From Alphaproteobacteria bacterium (lineage in GTDB: Bacteria > Pseudomonadota > Alphaproteobacteria > Caulobacterales > Maricaulaceae): DNA of 32,960 bases. Each line of letters opens with the position of its first letter. Within the stretch, counting starts at the first letter, position 1. The notes beneath the pieces were generated by a model that saw only the letters and a list, made by a program, of their open reading frames with translations, was not told the origin of the DNA and ran no database searches. Shown piece after piece: positions 8,509 through 16,910 of this stretch. Position numbers and translations under genes: made by a program. The DNA lies in NCBI GenBank assembly GCA_021776705.1, contig JAJFFL010000021.1:1-32960 (forward strand). Direction: 5' to 3'.

Positions 8509-9582
8509 ATGACCGTGATGGACGTAGCCGCTCCCGCGCCGCGTCGCACTCGCGCGAAGAAAACGCCGACCGACGTCAAGACAATCAATGTCGCCCTACA
8601 AGGCGGCGGAGCACACGGCGCCTTTTCTTGGGGCGTTCTCGACCGGCTGCTTGAGGACGAACGCATCGGTTTCGAAGGTCTCAGCGCGACAAGCGCCGGC
8701 GCGATGAACGCGGCCGTCCTCGCCTTCGGATTGGGCACAGGCGGGCGTGAAGGCGCCAAGAAGGCCCTGGCGTCGTTCTGGCGGCGCATTTCGCATGCAG
8801 GGATGTTCAGCCCGCTCCAGCCGACCGCCTTCGACCGAATGGCGCACAATCACGCGCTGGAAAATTCGCCGGCGTTCCTAGCCTTCGATCTCATCAGCCG
8901 TGTTCTGTCGCCCTACGAATTCAATCCGTTCAATTGGAACCCGCTCCGCCAAGTGCTGGAGGACTGCATAGACTTCGAGACCCTGCGAGAATGCTCAACC
9001 GTCAAGCTGTTCATCTCCGCGACCAATGTCCGCACCGGCAAGATCCGAGTCTTTGAGAACCACGAATTGACCGCCGACGCTGTTCTAGCGTCCGCTTGTT
9101 TGCCGTTCATGTATCAAGCCGTTGAGATCGACGGCGAGGAGTATTGGGACGGCGGCTACATGGGCAATCCGGCGATGTATCCGCTAATCTACAAGTGCGA
9201 CAGCCGCGACATCGTCATCTTGCACATCAATCCGATCGAACGGACCGAGACCCCGAAGTCGGCTCGCGACATCCTCAATCGGATCAACGAAATCAGCTTC
9301 AATTCCTCGCTGATGCGCGAAATGCGCGCGATTGCATTCGTCACCAAGCTCATCGACGAAGGCGGCGTCGACGAGTCCAAAATGAAGCGGATGCTCATCC
9401 ATGCGATCGAGGCGCAAGACTTCATGCGCGAACTCGGCGTGTCCTCGAAGCTCAACTGCGATTGGGAGTTTCTCACCCACCTGCGAGATGTGGGCCGTGA
9501 GCGCGCGACGGAATGGCTGGACACCAACTTCGACGCGCTCAACCAGCGCAGCTCGATCGACGTGTCCGAAACATACCTCTGA
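8509..9582 (+). CDS. Patatin-like phospholipase
   Basis: VALQGGGAHGAFSWGVLDRLL, SATSAGAMNA (GxSxG-like), WDGGYMGNPA (DGG). Confidence 0.9.
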   Translation: MTVMDVAAPAPRRTRAKKTPTDVKTINVALQGGGAHGAFSWGVLDRLLEDERIGFEGLSATSAGAMNAAVLAFGLGTGGREGAKKALASFWRRISHAGMFSPLQPTAFDRMAHNHALENSPAFLAFDLISRVLSPYEFNPFNWNPLRQVLEDCIDFETLRECSTVKLFISATNVRTGKIRVFENHELTADAVLASACLPFMYQAVEIDGEEYWDGGYMGNPAMYPLIYKCDSRDIVILHINPIERTETPKSARDILNRINEISFNSSLMREMRAIAFVTKLIDEGGVDESKMKRMLIHAIEAQDFMRELGVSSKLNCDWEFLTHLRDVGRERATEWLDTNFDALNQRSSIDVSETYL

Positions 9583-9587
9583 GCGCC

Positions 9588-11003
9588 ATGAGCGATGAAC
9601 TAGCTCGCCAACAAGCGACGACCGCATCCGTTGGCGCTTCGGCGCGAGACAAGCTGAACGCGATTTTGTCCATCATCCGCCGAAACCTCGGCGACATGCT
9701 GAGGCCGCCGACTGCGCCGCCGCGCGCCGCGAGCGCGATACACGAAGCGGAAGGCCGGGCCGAAATCTTTGTTGGCTACGTTCAGCTGGCGGGCGTGATC
9801 ACATTCGCTGCGCTCTACGGTCTGTCGCGCGCCGCTTTTTCTGCCGGCGGCGGTTTTGAGCCGGTTCCGCTCATGCTCGTGCTGTACGCTGGATTCGTCG
9901 TCTGGCGGCTTCGAATGGCGTTGCGCGGAAAATTGACGCTCGCAATTTTGACGGTTTCGACCGTCGCCGACGTCGGCGTCCTCATGGGCGCGATTTGGTC
10001 GTTTACCATTCAATATGACGCGCCGGGGGCGCTTTATCTCAAGGCCCCGACGCTGCTCTACGTTTTTACGCTCATTGCTCTCCGCGCCCTCCGCTTCGAT
10101 CCTCGGCAGGTCTTGCTTTCCGGCGTCGTCGCCGCACTTGGATGGATCATCTTGGTGTTCTTGGCGGCCTTCGGAGACGAACCGGCGCCGCTGACGTCGG
10201 ACTACCCCACCTACATGACATCGTTGTCGTTGCTTTGGGGCGCGGAGGCGGAAAAAGTCCTCGCGATCCTCGCGGCCACCGTAATTCTTGCACTCGTCGT
10301 GGCGCGCGCCCGCACCCTCCTGATCCGCACGAGTGTCGAAACAGACGCGGCGACCGATTTGGCTCGCTTTCTCGATCGAAACGCCGCGCGAAGGGTGCGC
10401 CAGGCCGAAACCGCGCTGGAGGCGGGAGACGGCGAACTCAAGCCTGCCGCGATCATGTTCATCGACCTTCGAGGCTTCAGCGCGGCCGCAGCCGCGATGG
10501 ACGCTCGCGACGTGATCAAACTTCTGGAAGAGTACCAAAGCCGTTTCGTGCCGGTCGTCGAAGCCGCCGGCGGTTCTATCGACAAGTTCCTCGGCGACGG
10601 CATCCTTATAAGCTTCGGCACAGCGGCATCGTCAGGTCGCGAAGCTGCGGACGCTTTGGCCGTCATTCCCGCTCTTCTCGGCGCCGCGGACCTGTGGGCC
10701 CGCGATCGAAAAGCGAGAGGCGACCCGCCGCTCGATGTCGCTGTCGCCCTCACAACCGGCGAAGTGGTTCACGGCGTCGTCGGCTACGGCGATCGCCTGG
10801 AATTCACGGTCATCGGAGACGCCGTAAACTTGGCCGCCAAATTGGAAAAACACGCCAAAGTGGAAAACGCCCGGGTGATTGCGACTCTGGACGTCATCCA
10901 ACGCGGTCACGCTCAAGGCCAAGCCGCGACGCCGACACGCATCGTCCGGGCCGCTTGCGTCGAAGGCGTGTCCAAGCCGATCGACCTCGCCGTTTTGGCC
11001 TAG
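9588..11003 (+). CDS. Membrane-anchored class III adenylate/guanylate cyclase
   Basis: N-terminal TM helices; AAIMFIDLRGFSAAA...GGSIDKFLGDGILISFG...GEVVHGVVGYGDRLEFTVIGDAVNLAAKLE. Confidence 0.93.
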   Translation: MSDELARQQATTASVGASARDKLNAILSIIRRNLGDMLRPPTAPPRAASAIHEAEGRAEIFVGYVQLAGVITFAALYGLSRAAFSAGGGFEPVPLMLVLYAGFVVWRLRMALRGKLTLAILTVSTVADVGVLMGAIWSFTIQYDAPGALYLKAPTLLYVFTLIALRALRFDPRQVLLSGVVAALGWIILVFLAAFGDEPAPLTSDYPTYMTSLSLLWGAEAEKVLAILAATVILALVVARARTLLIRTSVETDAATDLARFLDRNAARRVRQAETALEAGDGELKPAAIMFIDLRGFSAAAAAMDARDVIKLLEEYQSRFVPVVEAAGGSIDKFLGDGILISFGTAASSGREAADALAVIPALLGAADLWARDRKARGDPPLDVAVALTTGEVVHGVVGYGDRLEFTVIGDAVNLAAKLEKHAKVENARVIATLDVIQRGHAQGQAATPTRIVRAACVEGVSKPIDLAVLA

Positions 11004-11120
11004 CGGCGGTTCGATGCAGCATGGTTATCGCGGTCATATTAACTCGGCATTTCAATCGTGAGCCGCTCTCCAGCATCCTTCGAGATATGGACCAAGCCCT
11101 GCAACTCGAGGGAGACCATA

Positions 11121-11261
11121 ATGAATCCGATTATTGACTGGGAAAGCGCTTGTGAAGATCCGCATCCGACGCTTGCCGATATCGCCCGTTGCCGGCGTCT
11201 CGCACTCGCCAACCGATTGGCTCGCCAATCCGGTGCGATGCAATTCGATCGAAGAGCCTAG
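11121..11261 (+). CDS. Short hypothetical ORF (46 aa)
   Basis: ATG with GGAGACC upstream; MNPIIDWESACEDPHPTLADIARCRRLALANRLARQSGAMQFDRRA; lies between two genes on the same strand. Confidence 0.35.
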   Translation: MNPIIDWESACEDPHPTLADIARCRRLALANRLARQSGAMQFDRRA

Positions 11262-11270
11262 GAGCGCGTC

Positions 11271-11762
11271 ATGCACAAAGCATCTTTGCTTTTTCAAAAA
11301 TGGGCGCCGCACGCCGTCGCTGTCTTCACGTCCGCCGTGTTTCTCGACTCCTTGCGGTTCAAGTTCACCAACCACCCCAACACGCAAGAGATCTTCGGCC
11401 GCCTTGATGCGTGGGCGACTCAACACGGTCTGCCGGGCTTGTTCGCGCCAACCGGTCTCTTCAGCCAATACTCGATCGGCGTGGCCGAACTGGCGGCGGC
11501 GATCCTACTCCTCGGCGGAATGTTCTTTCCGGCATATCGCTTCCTGCAACCGGTCGGCGCGATTATCGGCCTGGCCGTAATGACCGGCGCGATTTCGTTT
11601 CACTTGTTCACGCCGCTAGGCATCGACCCAAACAACGACGGCGGCGGATTGTTTCGCGCTGCATGCATGGTCTGGCTCGGCTGCTTGTCCCTCATCGCTC
11701 TGCGCTGGGACGCGGTCACAACCCTCGGCCGAAAGATCGCCGTTTTCGCCGCGCCGGCGTGA
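11271..11762 (+). CDS. DoxX-like / DUF417-like membrane protein
   Basis: Four hydrophobic segments; FKFTNHPNTQEIFGRL...GLFAPTGLFSQYSIGVAELAAAILLLGGMFFP...ISFHLFTPLGI. Confidence 0.7.
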   Translation: MHKASLLFQKWAPHAVAVFTSAVFLDSLRFKFTNHPNTQEIFGRLDAWATQHGLPGLFAPTGLFSQYSIGVAELAAAILLLGGMFFPAYRFLQPVGAIIGLAVMTGAISFHLFTPLGIDPNNDGGGLFRAACMVWLGCLSLIALRWDAVTTLGRKIAVFAAPA

Positions 11763-11786
11763 TCGCTTCCACTCGGAAACACACCA

Positions 11787-13148
11787 ATGACCGCCTCCAA
11801 GCAATTCCATCATTCCGACTGCGAGGACCCGCTGACGTCCCGAAGAACGTCAGACGACCGACGTCCGCGCGTGGTGATCGTCGGCGGTGGATTCGCCGGA
11901 CTCGCCGCCGCAACCGCCCTGCGCCGCGCCCCGGTCCGCGTCACGCTGATCGACCGCCGCAATCACCACTTGTTTCAGCCGCTGCTCTATCAAGTCGCGA
12001 CCGCGGCCTTGTCGCCCAACCAAATCGCCTCCCCGATTCGCACGATCCTGCGCGGTCAGAAAAACGCCGCGGTCATGATGGACGACGTGACCGGCATCGA
12101 TCGCGATCGCCGCGAGGTCCAGGCGGGCGACCGCCGCGTGCCCTATGACTACCTGATCGTCGCGACCGGCGCGCGGCAATCCTACTTCGGCCGCGACGAC
12201 TGGGCACCTTTGGCGCCGGGACTCAAGTCGCTTGAAGACGCCATAGAACTCCGCAAGCGCATCCTGCTCGCATTCGAGCGCGCCGAGTTCGAGGGCGACC
12301 CGGACGAGCGGCGCCGCTTGCTGACGTTCGTCGTGATCGGCGGCGGCCCCACAGGTGTCGAAACAGCCGGGGCGATCGCAGAACTCGCGCGCAAAGCCCT
12401 TGCGATGGACTTCCGCTCCATCGACCCCAGCTGCGCACGCATTGTGCTGGTGGAGGCCGGTCCGCGCCTGCTGTCCGTTTTTCCGGAGAGACTGGCTCGC
12501 CATGCCTCGCATGCGCTCGACGCGCTCGGGGTCGAGGCGCTTGTCGGGCGAAAGATCACCCAAATCGTCGATGGCGGCGTGACGCTGGGCGACGAGTTCA
12601 TCGCCACGCGTTCCGTCGTCTGGGCGGCTGGCGTGGCGTCGTCGCCAGCGGCGGCTTGGACTGGATGCGAAACAGACGGCGCCGGTCGCGCCCTGGTTCG
12701 GCGAGATCTGACGGCGCCTGGACATTCTGAAATCTTCGTTCTTGGCGACTGCGCGCATGCCGCCAACGACAGCGGCGCTCCTTTGCCGGGCCTGGCTCCC
12801 GTCGCCAAGCAGCAAGGAATCTACGCGGCGCACGTCATCTCCAACGAGCTCAAAGGACGTAGGTCGCGCAAACCGTTTCGGTACAAACCAGTCGGAACGA
12901 TGGCGACGATCGGCCGGCACTCTGCAATCGCTGATTTCGGACACGTGCGGCTCGTCGGCTTCGTGGGTTGGCTGACTTGGTCCGCGGCTCACATCTATTT
13001 TCTGATCGGTTTCCGCAATCGCGTCGCCGTCGCGTTCGATTGGGCATGGAGCTATTTGACGTTCGAACGCGGCGCGCGGCTGATCACCGGGCCCATTGCG
13101 CCGACGCGACCGACATCGCAGACGCCCAGCACGCGCCGTGCGGCGTGA
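11787..13148 (+). CDS. ndh: Type II NADH dehydrogenase (NDH-2-like, FAD-dependent)
   Basis: VVIVGGGFAGLAAATALRRAPVRVTLIDRRNHHLFQPLLYQVATAALSPNQIA; VVIGGGPTGVETAG; C-terminal TM region. Confidence 0.92.
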   Translation: MTASKQFHHSDCEDPLTSRRTSDDRRPRVVIVGGGFAGLAAATALRRAPVRVTLIDRRNHHLFQPLLYQVATAALSPNQIASPIRTILRGQKNAAVMMDDVTGIDRDRREVQAGDRRVPYDYLIVATGARQSYFGRDDWAPLAPGLKSLEDAIELRKRILLAFERAEFEGDPDERRRLLTFVVIGGGPTGVETAGAIAELARKALAMDFRSIDPSCARIVLVEAGPRLLSVFPERLARHASHALDALGVEALVGRKITQIVDGGVTLGDEFIATRSVVWAAGVASSPAAAWTGCETDGAGRALVRRDLTAPGHSEIFVLGDCAHAANDSGAPLPGLAPVAKQQGIYAAHVISNELKGRRSRKPFRYKPVGTMATIGRHSAIADFGHVRLVGFVGWLTWSAAHIYFLIGFRNRVAVAFDWAWSYLTFERGARLITGPIAPTRPTSQTPSTRRAA

Positions 13149-13158
13149 GGCGGCGCGG

Positions 13159-13974
13159 ATGCAGGTCACCTTCTGGGGCGTTCGCGGCACGTTTCCGGTG
13201 TCCGGGCCTGACTTTGTTCGCTACGGCGGGGAGACGATGTGCGTCTCCGTGGAGAGCGGCGATGGACAGGTCATTCTTGACGCCGGAACTGGACTAAGAG
13301 CTCTCGGCGATCGAATTGCCGCTGCAGCGACTTCGCCAAGGGTAGATCTCTTCCTCAGCCACGGCCACTTGGATCATGTGATGGGACTGTCGCAGTTCGC
13401 GCCGCTATGGCGACGCGACGCCTCCATCGTGATCTGGACTCCGGACTTCGACGGCGGCGGCGCCGAACGCGCCGCACGATCGATACTGCGTCCGCCATTG
13501 ATGCCCCCCGACGCCGCTGACCTTCCAGCGATGCTGGAATGGCGAACGGTCTCCGCCGGCAAGACGATTGAAACCTCGCAGGGCGTGTGCGTGACGCCGT
13601 TTTCCGTCCGGCACCCGGGCGGAGCAGCCGGGTTTCGAACTTGTATCGGCCAGCATTCCGTCGCCTACGTGACTGACCATGAACATGGCGAGCCAGCGGC
13701 CGACGCCGCGCTTGTGAGCGCTGTCCGAAACGCGGACATCTTGATCTATGACGCGACGTTTACAGAGGCTGAGATGGCGCGGCGACGCGGCTGGGGCCAT
13801 TCCTCTTGGGAAGCGGGGGTTCGGTTGCGCGACGATGCCGGCGCCGGCCTCGTCGCCTTCGCCCATCACGAACCGAACCGAACCGACATCGAGCTGGACA
13901 CAATGGCTTTTGAGGCGACGCAAGCGGCGTCTGACGCTGCATTCGTGAAATGCGGTCTCATATTGAACGCTTAA
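13159..13974 (+). CDS. Metallo-beta-lactamase-fold hydrolase (PhnP-like)
   Basis: MQVTFWGVRGTFPVSGPDFVRYGGETMCVSV; LSHGHLDHVMGL; YDATFTEAEM; AFAHHEPNRTD. Confidence 0.88.
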   Translation: MQVTFWGVRGTFPVSGPDFVRYGGETMCVSVESGDGQVILDAGTGLRALGDRIAAAATSPRVDLFLSHGHLDHVMGLSQFAPLWRRDASIVIWTPDFDGGGAERAARSILRPPLMPPDAADLPAMLEWRTVSAGKTIETSQGVCVTPFSVRHPGGAAGFRTCIGQHSVAYVTDHEHGEPAADAALVSAVRNADILIYDATFTEAEMARRRGWGHSSWEAGVRLRDDAGAGLVAFAHHEPNRTDIELDTMAFEATQAASDAAFVKCGLILNA

Positions 13975-14039
13975 CCGCGAAGATTTCTGCTTCGCCGCGC
14001 CGTTAGAATTGCAGTACAAGCCCTACAGACTTTAGGGGC

Positions 14040-14969
14040 ATGGGGGCGGCTGACATGGAAATGCAGCAAGTCCGTTACTTTCTCGCACTGGCACGTGAAT
14101 TGAATTTCACTCGAGCTGCTGATTCCTGCAACGTATCCCAACCGGCATTGACGCGCGCCATCCAGGCGCTAGAAGCCGAGTTTGGGGGCCCGCTGTTCCA
14201 TCGCGAACGCTCCCGCACCCATCTCTCCGAACTCGGACGCATGATGCTCCCTCACATCGAGGCGATTCAATCTCAGACTGAAGAAGCGAAGGCGCAAGCC
14301 AAGTCATTTTCGAAGGCGAAGGACATCGAACTGAAACTTGGCGCCATGTGCACGATCGGCCCCAAGGTGATGTCCGATCTCATCGTTCGGTTCCATCATG
14401 ACTTCGACGGCGTCGCTCTGGTCGTCTACGACACTGAGGGGCGTGCGCTCGCCGATATGGTGCTCAAAGGCGATCTTGAAGTCGGGATTGTCGGCTTGCC
14501 GGATCCGCTCGACGAACGGCTCCATGCCATTCCGCTCTTTACGGAACGCTTCGTGGTCGTGCTGCCGCCCAACCATCGCCTGGCGCAAAAGCAAGTGATT
14601 CATGTGAGCGATCTAGACGGCGAACCGTATCTTAATCGGGTCAATTGCGAGGTGTTCGCACCGGCCAGAAAAGTGTTCGTCGAAAAGGGCGTCAACACGC
14701 CGATCGTGTTCCGCTCCGAACGCGACGATTGGGTCCTCGGGATGATACGAGCCGGGATGGGTTGGGGCTTCTTCCCGGAGTTCTGCGCCATTCCTGACGA
14801 TTTGCCGGTGAGACCGCTGATTGATCCAATTTTCGACCGGACGATCAACTTGGTGACCATGCGCGGCCGTCCACATTCGCCAGCCGTCGGAGCCTTTTTG
14901 CGCAGCGTGCGCGCGCACACGTGGCCAACTCCAGAAGGTGATTGGCAAGCGTTGGAATCCGTACATTGA
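14040..14969 (+). CDS. LysR-family transcriptional regulator (start may be 14055)
   Basis: MQQVRYFLALARELNFTRAADSCNVSQPALTRAIQALEAEFGGPLFHRE wHTH. Confidence 0.95.
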   Translation: MGAADMEMQQVRYFLALARELNFTRAADSCNVSQPALTRAIQALEAEFGGPLFHRERSRTHLSELGRMMLPHIEAIQSQTEEAKAQAKSFSKAKDIELKLGAMCTIGPKVMSDLIVRFHHDFDGVALVVYDTEGRALADMVLKGDLEVGIVGLPDPLDERLHAIPLFTERFVVVLPPNHRLAQKQVIHVSDLDGEPYLNRVNCEVFAPARKVFVEKGVNTPIVFRSERDDWVLGMIRAGMGWGFFPEFCAIPDDLPVRPLIDPIFDRTINLVTMRGRPHSPAVGAFLRSVRAHTWPTPEGDWQALESVH

Positions 14970-14982
14970 CAGTAGGCTTCAA

Positions 14983-15438
14983 CTAGCCTGCCGCTTGAGC
15001 GGCGACTTCTGGCGGAATTGACCGGGCCCCTGCTTGCGCCGCCAAAGCCACAAACGCAGTTCCAATCAAGAGCCCCATGATGTGCCACGACGTGGGTGAA
15101 CCGGTCGCCTGCGCCAGCTCTTCCGCTGTGACGGCCGCCATGAGGAAGGCGCCGATGTAGGCCGCGGACACCGCCGCGGCGGCCGCCAGCTCGCCACGCC
15201 GGACGGGTCCCAACGACACATAGGCACCAAGCACGCCAAGCGCGCCGGAAGCGCCGCCAACCAGATTCATGAGCGCGAAATAAAGCGGCTGCACGCTCTC
15301 CTGCGCCGTATCGGGGACCGCGGCCGCGTGGAACCAAAGCATATGGTCGACGGTGGCGTAGAGCACGCCAAACGCCATCAGAAAAAGGCTCAGCAATACG
15401 AACAGGACGACGCTCGTCCATCGCAGAAACAGGCTCAT
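14983..15438 (-). CDS. Hypothetical four-TM membrane protein
   Basis: Hydrophobic ORF MSLFLRWTSVVLFVLLSLFLMAFGVLYATVDHMLWFHAAAV...; immediately convergent to the lysR gene. Confidence 0.7.
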   Translation of the reverse strand: MSLFLRWTSVVLFVLLSLFLMAFGVLYATVDHMLWFHAAAVPDTAQESVQPLYFALMNLVGGASGALGVLGAYVSLGPVRRGELAAAAAVSAAYIGAFLMAAVTAEELAQATGSPTSWHIMGLLIGTAFVALAAQAGARSIPPEVAAQAAG

Positions 15439-15475
15439 GTCGATTCTCAATTCTAGGGTGAATACGCCGTTCTAA

Positions 15476-15847
15476 TTAGGCTCGGCCGGCGGCGTTGTTG
15501 CGGCGGGCCGTTTCCTCGTCGAACGCCTCGAGCGCACGTGCTGCGGTTTCTAGAGATGCACCGCAGCCCATGAGCAAACCGCGCTGGATCGCTCCAAGGG
15601 CTTCCTCACGCAGTGAGCCGCTTTGGGCGGCGGCGGCAGCATGACGGGCCGCGCAGCCCTGGCAATTGGTCGAAACGGCGAGACCCAACGCGATCAACGC
15701 TTTCGCCTGCGGTCGCGGCGTCTGGCGAACCGGCCCAATCGCTGTGGAGAGCAAACCGCGCAACGTCAACGCCGATCCTGGCGATGATTGAGCAAGCCGT
15801 TTGATTCCCAAGGAGACTTCTTCTTCGGCGCAATGGTGCATTGTCAT
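15476..15847 (-). CDS. Carboxymuconolactone decarboxylase/AhpD-like protein
   Basis: QAKALIALGLAVSTNCQGCAARHAAAAAQSGSLREEALGAIQRGLLMGCG (CxxC-x3-H-like). Confidence 0.8.
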   Translation of the reverse strand: MTMHHCAEEEVSLGIKRLAQSSPGSALTLRGLLSTAIGPVRQTPRPQAKALIALGLAVSTNCQGCAARHAAAAAQSGSLREEALGAIQRGLLMGCGASLETAARALEAFDEETARRNNAAGRA

Positions 15848-16214
15848 CGGTTCGGTCCTCCAGCCGATTGCCAGCGATGGCGAGACCATGACGTCGAGGC
15901 GTCCTGAGCTGAAATGCCGATTGGGCATTGGCGTCATGCGCCGCAGGCATCAAGCTATATTCAGCTAGAAGACCAGCCCTCACCGGCCAATTGTTCGCGC
16001 ACGGCCGTCGAGGCTCTACTGGACGACGCGATCACAATTGACCCATTCTCTTTCGCCGAGGTTCGCCGACGGCGTTCAAACACTATCGACTGTTGTTGCG
16101 CCATCGCAGATCGAGCACTCGAAATAGACAAATCGGCGGACATGGGCGGCGCAAAAACTCTAACCCAAAACTCGGCGCGCCAATTCTCTAGGACGATCCG
16201 TTTTTGGTCCGCTG

Positions 16215-16448
16215 CGCCGGTGCACACGTGTGCAACTGAGATGAAAGCGCGACGTAGATTGAAAAAGCGCCGCCTGTCCTCTCCGCCAATATGCGAAAAT
16301 GCATAAGCCTCTAATTTTGTTGGCGTATCAGCGGAAATAGAGCAGACGGAGGGATACGTACCCCTCTCTAATCCAATTTCTAAGTGATTGATTTTACGAC
16401 GTTCACGGAGAAAAAGGCGTAGAGAATTGTAACAAGCCGTCGCAACAG
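16215..16448. repeat. Left copy of ~235-bp dispersed direct repeat
   Basis: Aligned by eye to 31130-31364; first ~150 bp nearly identical, then progressive divergence. Confidence 0.93.
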
Positions 16449-16470
16449 GCTCACCGTCGCAACAGGCTCG
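16437..16470. repeat. Two tandem 17-bp units CCGTCGCAACAGGCTC(A/G)
   Basis: 16437-16453 and 16454-16470 differ only at the last base. Confidence 0.9.
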
Positions 16471-16910
16471 ATTGTCCGCATGGCCGATCAGCCGACCAAT
16501 TCGCAATCAAGCGTTTGGCCAAGCGTCGCGATTGCGCCAACCAGCACAGACTTCTAGGCTGCCGCGCAGCGCAATCCGCATGTCGCCCTCGCCCGTCAAG
16601 GTAATGTCTGAGGCGTACGGAGCGGTGACCAGCCTCGACCGGTACTCGCGACCAGGTGCTCGAGCGCACCTCTACGTCGTTCGACGTAGCCCTAACGAAC
16701 GCCTCATCGAGATCTCAGCGCCATTGCGGGAAACCGCGCTCCTCGGCCACTCGCTTCCTACCGAACGCTCTCGCAAACGGCAGGCCGAACTGATCCCACC
16801 ATTCGCCGACGTCTCGTGCGTTGCGTCGATCGCGGGTTCGTCGAGCCATTGGTGAGCCAAGCAAACCCGAGACTTGAGAATTGCTGAAATTTGCAGTCGA
16901 GCGGCGAAAT

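Noticed and set aside
8509-9582. Patatin at 8.5 kb as a defence effector
   Set aside because: Sits between 3-hydroxybutyrate dehydrogenase and other ordinary genes with no sensor or nucleotide-synthase partner; a lipid/PHB metabolism context is more likely
11850-13190. 446-aa minus-strand ORF opposite NDH-2
   Set aside because: Shadow ORF; the + strand carries canonical FAD/NAD motifs
15961-16506. Minus-strand ORF through the left 235-bp repeat as a gene
   Set aside because: The right copy keeps a frame, but most differences between copies are non-synonymous and there is no family signature, so non-coding repeat is favoured
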